Shown piece after piece: positions 48,923-59,900 of a stretch of 64,000 bases of DNA. This DNA comes from Catenaria anguillulae PL171 (taxonomy: Eukaryota > Blastocladiomycota > Blastocladiomycetes > Blastocladiales > Catenariaceae), in the NCBI GenBank assembly GCA_002102555.1, contig MCFL01000007.1, positions 248,001 to 312,000 on the forward strand, read 5' to 3'. Within the stretch, counting starts at the first letter, position 1. Each line of letters opens with the position of its first letter. The notes below the pieces were generated by a model. The model saw nothing but the letters and a program-made list of their open reading frames with translations. It searched no databases and was not told the origin of the DNA. Made by a program: the position numbers and the translations under genes.

Positions 48923-51900
48923 TGCTCGTGTGTTGTCGGTGCGGACAACACAGATGGACTGTTGGGCAGTAGACAAAGGCAAGTGAAAAAAAAATGTAAC
49001 GCACTTTTTGTTGATGAAGTAGAGCAGCAAGTTGACATTGACGGTGACGGATCCCTCAAACATTTGCATCTCGGACTTGTTCTCAAACTGAAGCGCCAAC
49101 AAATCTTCGAGCTTGATTGAATCCGTCTCGACCACATTGGTGTTGGGCAACCCAAGCGCATTGAATGCACACTCGATATCAAACACGCCCTGCTCGTCCG
49201 ACGACAAGGTGATGTTGAGTCGCTCAAGCAACTTTTGCGGCAGCCCGTCAACGTCAACGCGCACAATGACGCCGCGGTCCAAGAGTTCCTTGGCCGTGTA
49301 CTTGTATGATCCAAACTTTGGCACAGCCTTGTTGCGGCGCTCGAGGTCGCGCACGTGTCGGGCATGACGCGAAAAGGGCAGGAATGGCTTCTTGCGCTTG
49401 GCACCTGAATGTGCCGTGAGTTGCTGCATGCATCCATTGACATAGTCCATGTAGGCCTTTTCCTGATCCACCAAAAAGTCGTGCTTGTCCGTGAGCGTTT
49501 TGAGCGTGGTCTCAAGCGCCACCTTTTCCGCCATGACGGCTTGCCGGCGCTTGTGCTTGTTGCGCAGGTCGGCGACAATTGAGTTGAGGATGGATTGGTA
49601 CTTGTCCTTGCGCGATACCATTCCGGCCTCCTCCAACTTTGCAAGCGCACCGAGGACCTGCTTCTTGAGCTCCACCAGTGTCTCAGGTGGCTCCACACTC
49701 ACATTGGCCGACGCGGGCGAGCTTGGCGATGGCTGTGCTTGCAACGTGTTGGACGACCCGTGGTGCAGGTTTGCGGAGCTCAGCATCTTGAGGGACGCGA
49801 GTGATCCGCCGTATGCCGACAAGGTGTCTCCGAGCAAGGTGTCGTACCGCTCCTCGTCCTTGTTGCTTGTCGGGCCCTCGAGCGCCTCGAGCAAGGTGGT
49901 CGCAGTTGGGTTGGACCTTACCACGAGCACCACAAGCTTTTTTGTCGACACGTACAGCTTGCGCATTTCGTAGTCTGTGGCCTTGACGCCGCCGCCAGCG
50001 TGGCCCGCCAACAATGGTGCAAGCGTCAGTGAGATTTCTGGCCCTGTCTTGTCCTGCTGATACCCTGGTGCGCTTCCCAACACTTGCAACACGTGCCGCA
50101 TCGGGTCTTCCTTGTCTTTTCCACACACTTCGTCCATGTGCTGGTGAAGCGTCGAGTGCATAAAGAAGATTTCGTTGGCGGAAATGTAAATCACGGGCTT
50201 TGTCGTGCGTGCGGCATCCGAGTACCCGTCCACGTTCAAGTACACTTCTGGGTCGGGCACAGCCATGACCTGCTGCAGGAATTTGAGGAAGTTTGTCGAT
50301 GCTGCCTCGACCGACTTGCCCGCAACCTCAACCAAATGCGAATCCACCTGTTTCCCTGTGGCAATCACGTTGAGCATTTTGGAAATCTCGGACAGGTTTT
50401 TCCGATTCAGAGGCGAAATGGTCTCGTTGGTCACATCAAACGCGTCGGGGGCCACAATGGCCGGATTCATGTAACGGTAGTAGATCAGGTTGCCAACGAC
50501 GCGCAGCGTGTTTTCGGGCTTTTCCTTTGGGAACCTGGCCGTGAGCGCATCGTGCAACCGCTTTGCAATGTACCGAATGCCGTACGGCATACGGCCGAGC
50601 GAGCCCGTGATGCTCGTAAGCACCTCTTGCACAAACTGGTCGAGCACCTTGTAGTTGCGCTGAATGCGCTCGACCGTGGCTGGATCCTTGAGTGCCTCCT
50701 CTTTGGTCACCTCATACCTCTTGGCCGACTTTTGACCCGTGCTCGACTCTTCCTCCTTGATGAGCAGCTTGTACACTTGAATCGGGTCCGTCTCCAAGTC
50801 GAGCGGGCATTGGCACACCTTGCTCACGGCACTCGCGAGCACAGACTGCAAAAACTGGCGTTCCTTGGCGCCACGCACGTATTGCAACACCAGCTTGATA
50901 AAACTCGGGTTCCCCTTGACGAAATCGGCCATCTCGTTGACATCGTCCACCTCGAGGGCAATCGCCTCGTCCAGCAGCTTGAGCAGCAAATACTCCTCGC
51001 GGGCGTTTTGCGCAAACGAAAACACGGTCAAGACACACGTCTCGACAAGCCGCTTGACCACCTCGGAAGACCAATTGCGCATGACCCACAGCAACTGTGT
51101 CAAGTACTTTGGCTGCGTCTGCAGCAGGTAAAACATATTTTGGTACGCCTCGAGCTTTGTCCGCGACTGCTTGTCGAGCGACTTGAGCGAAAACACTTGG
51201 GCGGCCTGTTTGATCTCCTCATCCGACAAGGTCTTTTTCAGCTTCTTGGACGTGATCTTGACCACCTCATCCAATGTGATGCGATTCTTTACCAGCAGGG
51301 CAATCTTGATATCCAGCTCATTCAAGTGCTGCTCGAGCGCCGCATTCTCACGAATCTGCTTGACGGCCTGCTGCTTCATTGCCTCGACCGCTAACTCATC
51401 CTCCAAATCGTGCGCGCCAATGTCCATGAGATGAATAAACTTTGCAATCACGCTGATGGGCGGGTTTTCCATGGACTGCAATGCCGCATATGCCGAAGAC
51501 TGCGCCTTGGACTTCATCCACGACTGAATGGCGACAATCGCCTCTTCATTCTTCTTGTAAAAGTTGCGGCGCATCCCCACGTGCTTTCGCGCAAGGTATC
51601 CGCGGATCCTTGCTTGCAACTTGACGACGCTGGGTTCGGCACGTTTGAGTTGAGCGCGCTTGGCCGCAGTTGCTTGCCGCGCGCGATGACCGCGGAAGGC
51701 AGACTGGATGCGCGTGGCCGCGGGTGCTTGCACTTTGCGCTCGTGCCGGACCTGCTTGACAAGACGTTGGGCGCGTCGGCGTCGCACAATCGATTGGCAT
51801 TTCACAATTTCTTTTTCGTGCGCCGCGAGGTATTCGTGGCGCAGTTCCTCGGGCGATTTCGCGGGTGGACCCATTTCCTTTTCCAAGGCATTGTTGACGT

Positions 51901-52850
51901 TGCCGAATGAGGGCAAGGCGACGCCAGCCTCGTCCAGGTTCTTTTGCATGGCTTCCAGTTCCGCATCGGTAAAGTCGAGTTTGCCCACGAGGTTCTTGAT
52001 CTTTGGTGCGATGCCCTTTCGTGCGAGAAGATGACTGTTGGCATAATTTTTGATATGTTAGTGTCTCGATGAGCCAGGCGGAAGCACCCGATACGGAGTT
52101 AACGAACCTCAAAGCATGGATCGAGTAGACCACCTTGGGGAAATTCTTGAGATCATAAAGATCAGTCAGCTCAAACATGAAGTTTTTCGGCAGGCCGACC
52201 TTGATCATGAACTGGAAGCAAAAGTTGATATTGTCCGAGTGACGGTATTGCAATTTGGGATCCTGTTTTGCAGGGGTCGATCGAGTCCTTGTCAGTCAAA
52301 TGAAAACAGATAAACACATGAACGACATGTGTCGTACCTCAAAAATTTTGCGCACAAGGTCAGGCTCGAACGCCCTTGTCAACTTGGCCAGATAAACACC
52401 GTTGCGCATCGACTCGTCCAGTTGAGTAATGGGCGGCAGCTCTTCTTGAATGCATGCCTCGACCCACCTAAATCGATTGTTCGCATGCGCTTTGAGTGAG
52501 TAACAAGCAACGCGTCGAACGAAAAAGCAATGAAGAGTGAAAAAAAATTAAACGTACTGCTTTGCCTCTCCAATACGACACAAGTACTCATACGCGGCCA
52601 AGTTCTTGCGCTTCTCATCCATCCATGACCGCTGTCCCCCGGCAAGCCCGCCGCTTACGCCCTCGCGCGATCCTGTGGTGCGCATGCCCGCGGCAGCAGA
52701 ATCTTGCACGAGATCGGGCATGTCCTTATTGAGGCGAATGCGGCCGGCGGGGCCATGTTGTGCGGCAGCAGTGTTGGCGCCAAAGATGTTGGCCGTGGAC
52801 CCTGGTGGTGTGCCAGTGGGCGATTTGGAACGGGGTGGCGAGGCAGCCAT
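48883..52850 (-). CDS. IQGAP-related protein (Iqg1/Sar1 type)
   Basis: Five exons, 52850-52558, 52467-52338, 52262-52108, 52034-49005 and 48958-48883, total 3684 nt (1227 residues), all phases consistent. Order: a Ser/Gly N-terminus, a calponin-homology domain (about 85-200: QWVEACIQEELPPITQLDESMRNGV.., SIHALSHLLARKG), IQ motifs (RIQSAFRGHRARQ, KLQARIRGYLARKH, AIQSWMKSKA), a RasGAP-related domain (about 450-850, with GNLIYYRYMNPAIVAP) and the RasGAP C-terminal domain (YKYTAKELLDRGVI). IQGAPs bind actin, calmodulin-type light chains and Cdc42/Rac GTPases and act in cytokinesis; the GRD lacks GAP activity in known members. No frame breaks in 3.7 kb. Confidence 0.94.
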
Positions 52851-53402
52851 GTTATGTATTGAATGCTTTGATTGAGGTCTACAAGGGGGGGGGGCTGATG
52901 TTTGCACGGTTTCTGGCAGCTGCGGACGCACGCGCAGAGTTGGTGACAAATGCTTGCTTGATTGAAGGATCGGGACACGCGGCGGAGTCGAGATGGGACC
53001 AGGTGGAAATCAATGGATTGCGTTGAGCCGCCTGGATAGCTTCAAGCAATGAATTGCTGGCAGTTTGTTGTTGAACTCTTCTATGAGGTTCTAGTGGATA
53101 ACGAATTGTAAAGCTGGTCGTAAATGACTTGTGTGTGAAAGACAAGGGAAGTTTGTCCGCAAGCAACTGTGAATTGTTGTTGCCCGCGGGTCGCTTCTTT
53201 CACTTCTTTGTGACGCGTCTGGAAGACTTTGGAGGACCGGTCGATCGATCGGAGACCCTCGTTCAAGTCCGCCGATCTGCCACGGACGGCCTGCCACTTG
53301 GCTCTCCATCAAGTATGTCCTCACTTTAAATTGTCAATGCAACCAGCCTTGTCCATGTAAATCGCTCAGTCCACCAACAGCAACCCAGTCAGCCGAAAAG
53401 AA
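52851..53402. other. divergent region IQGAP/uL29m, 552 nt
   Basis: Between two divergent start codons. It contains a G run (GGGGGGGGG near 52887) and a GATCGATCG-type palindrome near 53240. No gene recognised. Confidence 0.4.
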
Positions 53403-54089
53403 ATGTCCCTCTTCCAACGCACCTTCCATCGGCTCCGGCCCACGACCCAGCGGCACTCTGCCCTGCTGACCCGTGGGCTCGACGAGTTTTTCGAGGCAAA
53501 CACCACCACCTCGGTCCCCGTCAAGGCGATTCCGGCGGGACGGTCGTGGGAAGCCAGCGAGCTGCGCAAAAAGTCGTTTGACGACCTGCACAAGCTGTGG
53601 TATGTGCTGCTCAAGGAACGCAACTTGTTGGCGACGCAACAGCAGGAGGCCAAGCGGTTGAAGGTGAATTTCTTGCATCAAGATCGGGTGGCTAAGGTGT
53701 GTAACTCTTGTCTGCAGCATTTGCTGATTGTGAACCGGGCGGGATTGTGTCGCTTGGCGGGGTCATCTCTCTTTTGATGGCAACGAATCATCAACCATTC
53801 CCAAATGGCTCATTGCTCACTGCATTCATCACTTTCTAATGCCCATCAGGTCAAGAAATCCATGGCCCGCATCAAGCAAGTGCTTTCCGAGCGTCAAGGC
53901 GCATACGAGTCTGCCTTGGCCGAGTTGGAAATGCGACGCATGCAAGAAGAAATCGTCACCATGCAGGCTAGCGCCGATGCTCTTTCCCCACCACCGCCCG
54001 CCGCCGCCGTGCAAAAGCGCGTGGAGCAAAAGCGTGCAAAGGTGATTGCCAAGGACCAAGCCAGGCAGGAAAAGCAGCAGCAAGCTTAG
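53403..54089 (+). CDS. mitochondrial ribosomal protein uL29m (MRPL47/Mrpl4)
   Basis: Two exons, 53403-53696 and 53850-54089 (intron 153 nt, phase 0), 177 residues. The N-terminus (MSLFQRTFHRLRPTTQRHSALL) is an Arg-rich mitochondrial presequence. The family motif GRSWEASELRKKSFDDLHKLWYVLLKERNLL is clear, with a central QQEAKRLKVNF, then KKSMARIKQVLSERQGAYE and a Lys/Gln helix to the end. It is part of the large mitoribosomal subunit near the exit tunnel. Size fits the family. Confidence 0.92.
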
Positions 54090-54215
54090 AACCCGGCGGT
54101 GCAAGGACTCTATGGCGAGTGGTTGCAAAGCGTCTTGATGGACAGTTAACATGTAGCATTTCGATTTTTTTTTTTTCAATATGTACACAAATGAACACTT
54201 GATAACTTTGGAGAA

Positions 54216-56148
54216 TTACACATCCACATCACCCTCGTCGTCAGCATCCTCGTCCACGGCCGGTTGGACTTGATCAACAACAACTTTGGGCCCGAGCACC
54301 TTTGCCAAAAACGAATCGATGAGTGCATCCAAGTCTAGGCCCGATTGCGAACGAACAGAGTGCTTCAATTTCGCAAACCTCGTCCACCCGTGATACTTGT
54401 TCTTGGACAAATGCTGAACCTCCCTACTCGTGACGAGCGAGTGAAGAACGGTGAAAATAGGAATAGGTAGTATTGAGATGATGATCACAACATGATACAA
54501 CGTACTTGCGATGATGTTGGCAAAATCCATCAAACACGTCCAACACGGAATGCGTGAGCGCCTCCATTCTGGCATTCACTTTATCCCGAACCTCCTCGAC
54601 CCGATATGGCACATCATGTGCCTCGCCGCCAACACAAAAAAACGCAATGTCCGACACTAGCGTGGCCCGATGTGCATGGTACGGCGTGACAATGGCGCCC
54701 ACAAACGGCTCGACCTCGTTGCCCTCGCCCTCGCCCTCGCCCTGGCGGGTAAACAAGCGCTGGTACACGCCCTGATTCTCCACATCCCGGACACTGGGCC
54801 ATGCATCAAATGTCGGATGTGAATGATACCATCCGACAACCGCCAGGCCCTCTTGGGCAAACGCGGCTCGCGCACGTGTTTCGGCAACCGGATCCATTTC
54901 GCACTGGATCGAGGAGGCGAGTGAGGGCGAATCGCACGGGTACATGGCCTGGATGTGGAGGGAGCGTGAGGCCGGGTTGTAGGTGCCACCAAGCAAGCCA
55001 ATGACTTCGGATTGCAAGAGGTGTGCGTGCATGTCCATGAGTGCCAGAGGCAGGGGCGAAATGTGCAAGGTGTAGGGTGGGGTTGGCGGTGTAAGTGGTC
55101 GGAGCAGGGTAAATGGATCGAGGAGGTTGGGTTTTGCTTGTTTGGATGATATTGGAGGGTCAACGTCGGGAGAAGGTGGTGCTGAGGAGAGGGACGAATG
55201 TGGCGACGCAGGTGGACTGCTTTGACGTGATCTTTTGATGGGGATGGACGGGCGTCGCGCGGTTGGCAGTGGAAGTGGCGGAGGAGACAGAGGCGGCAGA
55301 AATGTGGGTAATGGAGGGAGTGCGGATGGAGGTGAACGCCAAGTTGGAGACAAAATCGGTGGGGACGTGGGCAAGGGCGGAAGGTCCTTGGCGGTGGTGG
55401 CTTTTCGGGACGATGAGACACGCCGCGGCCGTGTACCATGTGCTGCTGGTGGTGGTGATGATGACAATAGCGCGACAGTGGACAGAGTTTGCGGCGAAGG
55501 GATGGTTTGCTCACCAACACTCAGAGTGGAACTTTCATCGTCAGCCTCTGACCGATCATCGGCAACTGCTTCATCGTCTTGGCTTGCAGATTCTACATCA
55601 GACAGCGAAGCACTCGAAGAAGAAGAAGAAGAAGAAGAAGAAGAAAAAGAAGAAGCGCTGGGTCGCCGCTGGCGCATGTCACCATACACGTCGGGCAAGA
55701 GGCGCCGCGCGCGTGACTTGACTTGGAGTCGAGTGCGGGTGGGAACCATTTTGGCGACAAGAATCCATTTGTTTTTCGCTTGCGCGTGCAACTTGAGTCC
55801 ACGAAGGACAAGCGCATCCTCTTCTGCCGACCATTGGCGTCGGGCACGGACCGCCTTCACCTTATTGACGAGGCTCTTGGCTGGAAATTGCAGTTGCGAA
55901 GGAAGGGGTGCAGCAGCAGCAGTGGATGATCGTGTGCTGATGCGACGCGTTCTTGGCTTTGGATGCGTGGAGGAGGCAGAGCCGGGAAAGTGTGGTGGGG
56001 AAGACGAGGACAGGGATGAGGACGAGGATGAAAAAGAGCTGGACGGCAGGTGCGCGTTCTTGCGGAGAAGGTCTGTGGTTGGGGGCAGCGGGAGCGGCAG
56101 TGGGGGGAGATTGGTGGGCGCAGTGGTCGAGTTGGAGTGCCGCGGCAT
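54216..56148 (-). CDS. MYSM1: MYSM1-like SANT + MPN/JAMM deubiquitinase
   Basis: Two exons, 56148-54506 and 54423-54216, 616 residues. Order: Pro/Ser-rich start, a SANT/Myb-like domain (about 105-160: RRQWSAEEDALVLRGLKLHAQAKNKWILVAKMV), 230 residues of Ser/Pro/Asp low complexity including a long Ser run, and an MPN domain with the full JAMM signature: Glu in EVIGLLGG, then WYHSHPTFDAWPSVRD (H-x-H-x7-S-x2-D). MYSM1 removes mono-ubiquitin from histone H2A. The SWIRM domain that lies between SANT and MPN in animal MYSM1 is not visible here. A short acidic C-terminus follows (DADDEGDVDV). The next in-frame ATG (56196) would add 16 residues. The Helitron ends about 200 bp upstream, in the promoter side. 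Confidence 0.87.
55616..55655 (+). repeat. (GAA)n microsatellite coding poly-Ser
   Basis: About 13 GAA/AAG-phase units with one interruption lie in the MYSM1-like gene. On the coding (minus) strand they are TTC/TCT/CTT, read as a Ser run. Confidence 0.85.
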
Positions 56149-56367
56149 AGTGTCAATACTGATGTGATTGCGTGTGAATGCAAGATGAAATGGCAATGCT
56201 CGAGGTCCTTTTCCATTGGGTTTTTGCGCATTACAAACTACTACGTACTCATCGTAGATGTGCGTGTTTCATGATGATTTATAACGATATGTTCCACGCG
56301 CAGATCGGCGGTTTTTTTTTCCAGTTGAAATGGTTGACATGTGTATATTTACCGACAAGCCCGCCCC

Positions 56368-56393
56368 ACCCGACCCCCTCGCGGGGGTCGGGT
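56368..56393. repeat. Helitron 3' terminal hairpin (candidate)
   Basis: A perfect 11-bp stem (arm ACCCGACCCCC) closes a 4-nt loop. GC-rich hairpins 10-12 nt before the 3' end are a Helitron hallmark; here the candidate end is 12 nt away. It might instead be a transcription-end structure. Confidence 0.65.
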
Positions 56394-56728
56394 TGTAGTG
56401 AGGTGTTGTGCCCATTTACCGGTATTTGCTTTACAGGGTTGCTGTTGGAGGTGTTGATGCCATTTTGGAGTGTTGATTGATCGGTCCATTTCTCTGTTTT
56501 TCCGCGTGTTGAGTCCACCCACATGTTACCACCACGTCACCTAGACAGAAGGGATCATAATAACAGCAAGGCTTTTGATGCAAGCCAGTGTTTTTCAGAC
56601 CATGAGAATACTCCAGTCGACTGAGCGACGCGGGGGTCTCGCTGGCCGTTCAAAAGTCCGGCCGATGTGTTGGTTGGCTAGGGAGACAGCATCGTAAGGT
56701 ACTCAATATATTCACAGAATTGACAAAG

Positions 56729-56890
56729 AACACACAGACAAAAGGCAGACCAAAAAATGCAACAGCACAAAAAGCACATGGACCAAAAGGCAGACCAAAA
56801 AAGCAGCAGCACAAAAAGCACACGGACAAAAGGCATACCAAAAGCGCAACTGCACAAAAAGCACACCCACAAAAGTGAACAGCAGAACAA
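56729..56890. repeat. minisatellite, about 44-bp unit x 3.5
   Basis: Copies start near 56764, 56808 and 56851 with CACAAAAAGCACA, followed by GGACAAAAGGCA(G/T)ACCAAAA and a variable CAG/CAA part. A partial copy precedes them. The array lies in the 3' non-coding part of the Helitron, just past the helicase stop. Confidence 0.7.
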
Positions 56891-56926
56891 AAAGAGAAGA
56901 CGAACGTACGAGAATGACAACAACCA

Positions 56927-59900
56927 TCACGCGTCTGGAACAGGATCTGTAAAGAGAGAGGGAGGATCTGCGGGTGGGACGGCAGCAGCCAAGAGCGGGC
57001 GGTACGTAATGGTGAGCAAGCGGCGAAGCAGCGACGGGTCGGCAATCACGTCGTCACCACGCAAAAACATAAAGTCGTTGCGCGTGCGCACGCGGCCAAC
57101 AGCAACATAAAGCTGCCCGTGTGTAAATGGCCATGTGCGCAAATCAAGTGCGGCCTTGTCGAGCGTGAGCGACTGCGACCGATTGACTGTGACGGCGTAG
57201 GCCAAGCGGACCGGAAACTGGAGGCGGTAGACCTTGACGTTGAGGAAGGCGACGTCGATTTCGAACCAAAGCCGAGGAATCGCCAACCTCTCGCCGGTCT
57301 TGAGCATTTCCACCAACAGCTTGTGGTGCGAGATCCGCAAGATGCGCATGGGCGAGTTGTTGAGCAGCTGCTTGTCGGGCAACATGTTGCGCATCATCAA
57401 GACATAGGCGCCCTCCTTAAGATACAGGTCATGAGGAGGGGCTCCATTGTCCGAGACAGTCGCGAAAAAGTCGTCCGACAACACGCCATGATTTGCCTGA
57501 TTGCCGCCGAGGCGGTACGCCGCCTGCACCTTGACCGCTGCACCCGGAACCCGTTCGAGAATTTTGGAGTTGATTTCGTCGACGTGCGCATTGTGGAAGC
57601 ACATGATGGCGCGCTTGTGCAAGTCTTGCACGCCGTCGAGGTTACCGTGGTAGTCGCGTAGTTCTGGGTACACGAAATGGATGGCCTCGTCCACCGAGGT
57701 GGTGTGCTTGAAGCCGTCAATCGTAAGCTCGAGGGCAAAGTGGCTGTCAGGCTCGTTGCCAACCGGCGGCGGGGTCGTACCGGTGAGATCGACAAACTCG
57801 GACCACCCGGCGTCCTCGCGGTCGCGCATAGGCTTGGTCAAGTAGACCATTTCGACATGTTGGGCCCACCACGACTGCGGGTCGATGCCGTCGGCGTCAA
57901 GGTCCATGTGAGTCGGCGGCGGGTCCACATCCATCTGGTCCACGTCGTCGAGTCGCCCGCGACCCAATGCTTGCGGGCCGAAACGATCGTCCATGTCCAT
58001 GTGGTCGTCGAATGCACTTGCGGGCACGGTTCTGACCGCGAGCAATTCCTGCGGGAACCCTCCGAGACCCGCCGCCATGACCATCGCTTCTGCCTCACGT
58101 GCCCGAGCCTGCGCCACCATATCGTCATGTCCCGCCGGGTCCAGGTCAAACATGCCCGCGGACGCCTCGCTATCCTCCCGACCGCCCACCCCCCGCTCGT
58201 ACTCGGCATCCGCCCACGGATCCGACCGCGGATATCCCTCCTCCCAACCCACGCGCGCATCGTCGATAGTGCGCCGTTCCTCAACACCAATTGGCTCCAC
58301 CCTGCGCAACTCTTCCATGGATCCATCGGCCCCCATCCGCCGACCCAGCTCCTCGTCAAACGCCCGCAGCAACGATGTGGCCTGCTCTCGCTCTTCCTCG
58401 TCATCGCCGCCACCCTGCACTCCAGCACTTGCACCACCACCAATGTTGCCATCGCCATCGCCATACTCGTCGCCATCAACACCACCAACGAAATCACCAC
58501 CGTCGCCCTCACCGGGTGTGGCAAAGTCCGGGTACATGTGAATGGGAGACGCAAAGACAACGTCATGCGCCGTCCCGCCCGGAACCACAGGGGCGAGTTG
58601 CTTGAAGTCACCACACCCGATAAAGACTACGCCGCCAAACGGCAAGTCGCACCTGCGCACCACCCGCAACATGCGGTCCACTGCCTCAACGCCCGCCCGA
58701 TCCATCATGGCCATCTCGTCCCATATGATTGCATGCACAGAGGCCAAGAATTTGGCCCGTTTCGTGTTGGGACGGATCTTGGCCTGGATCGCTTGCTCAT
58801 CCTCAGACTTGATCTCGATTGCAAACGTGCCGTGCGCCGTGCGGCCGTGCAAGAGAGAGGACGCGGCAATACCCGTGAATGCGCATGGCAAGATGGTACC
58901 TCCGTTGATAAACATGTAGTTGATGAGGTGGTTGAGCAGGTACGTCTTGCCACGGCCACTCGACCCTTGAATGAAAAAGAGGCGCGTTTCGGATGGGTCG
59001 AGCTTGTTTGCGATTGCGCGATCGAGGACGGGTTGCAAGCGGTTGAAAGCGGCGAGTTGTTCGGGATTCTCGGCAATGTGCGGGGTGCTGTCGGCAAAGT
59101 CTTTGATGGCTTGCGGCAAGTCAATCGAGGCCAAGTAGGTTTCGAGCAGGTCGGGCATCTTGGTCGAGTCGAGTCGAGTGAACCCGAGCTACAGACGTAC
59201 GCATCCAGAGCGCACGAGTGAGTGATATTGTTATGGCATGCCAGATGAAAAGCGAGCAAAGAAAGAGGAGTACTGTTTCCAATGCCCTCCCCGTTGCGCG
59301 CGAGACCATGGTGCCGATAATGAGCTTGGCCTGATTGAGTTGCGCCAGGTACTTTGGGTGGCGCTTATCCAAGGTGGCGAGATCGTCGACGCTGGCAATG
59401 ACTTGGTGCTGGAGGAGCAGATCGTACGCGAGATGGTCCGCGTACTTGTCGAACAGCGCCTGCGCGCCGGCGCCGTTGACGATGAGCATGGCCGCGAGGG
59501 AGCGCAGAGTTGAGGAGCCGTAGTTGTCGCCGATGGCCTCGCGCATGACCAAGTCGCCCTCGTTGTTCTCGGTGACCAAACCGCGCGCCCGTGCCGCTTG
59601 CGCAAATGTTTCGTAGACAACGCCGCCGACGGTGCGCATTTCGATGTCCGAGTACGCTGCCACATTGTGGAGCAGCAGCCGATAGTACCAAATCTCCCCG
59701 CTCGACGGATATGTGAGCTCCAATCGGCGGATCAACTCTTTGCCATCAGCGCGCTTGAGGATGTACATGGGCGGCGTACCCGAGTCGCGCAGGTATGGCT
59801 TGGTTTGCCACGACGGCGGCAGTTGCTCACGAAACATGTACTCGGCAAAGTAGTCGAGGTACGTAGTGTTGGCAAGCTTGACCTTGGCGGCATGGACGGC

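Noticed and set aside
53220-53280. GTTCAAGTCC, a B-box look-alike in the IQGAP/uL29m gap
   Set aside because: No matching A box, T stem or cloverleaf around it.
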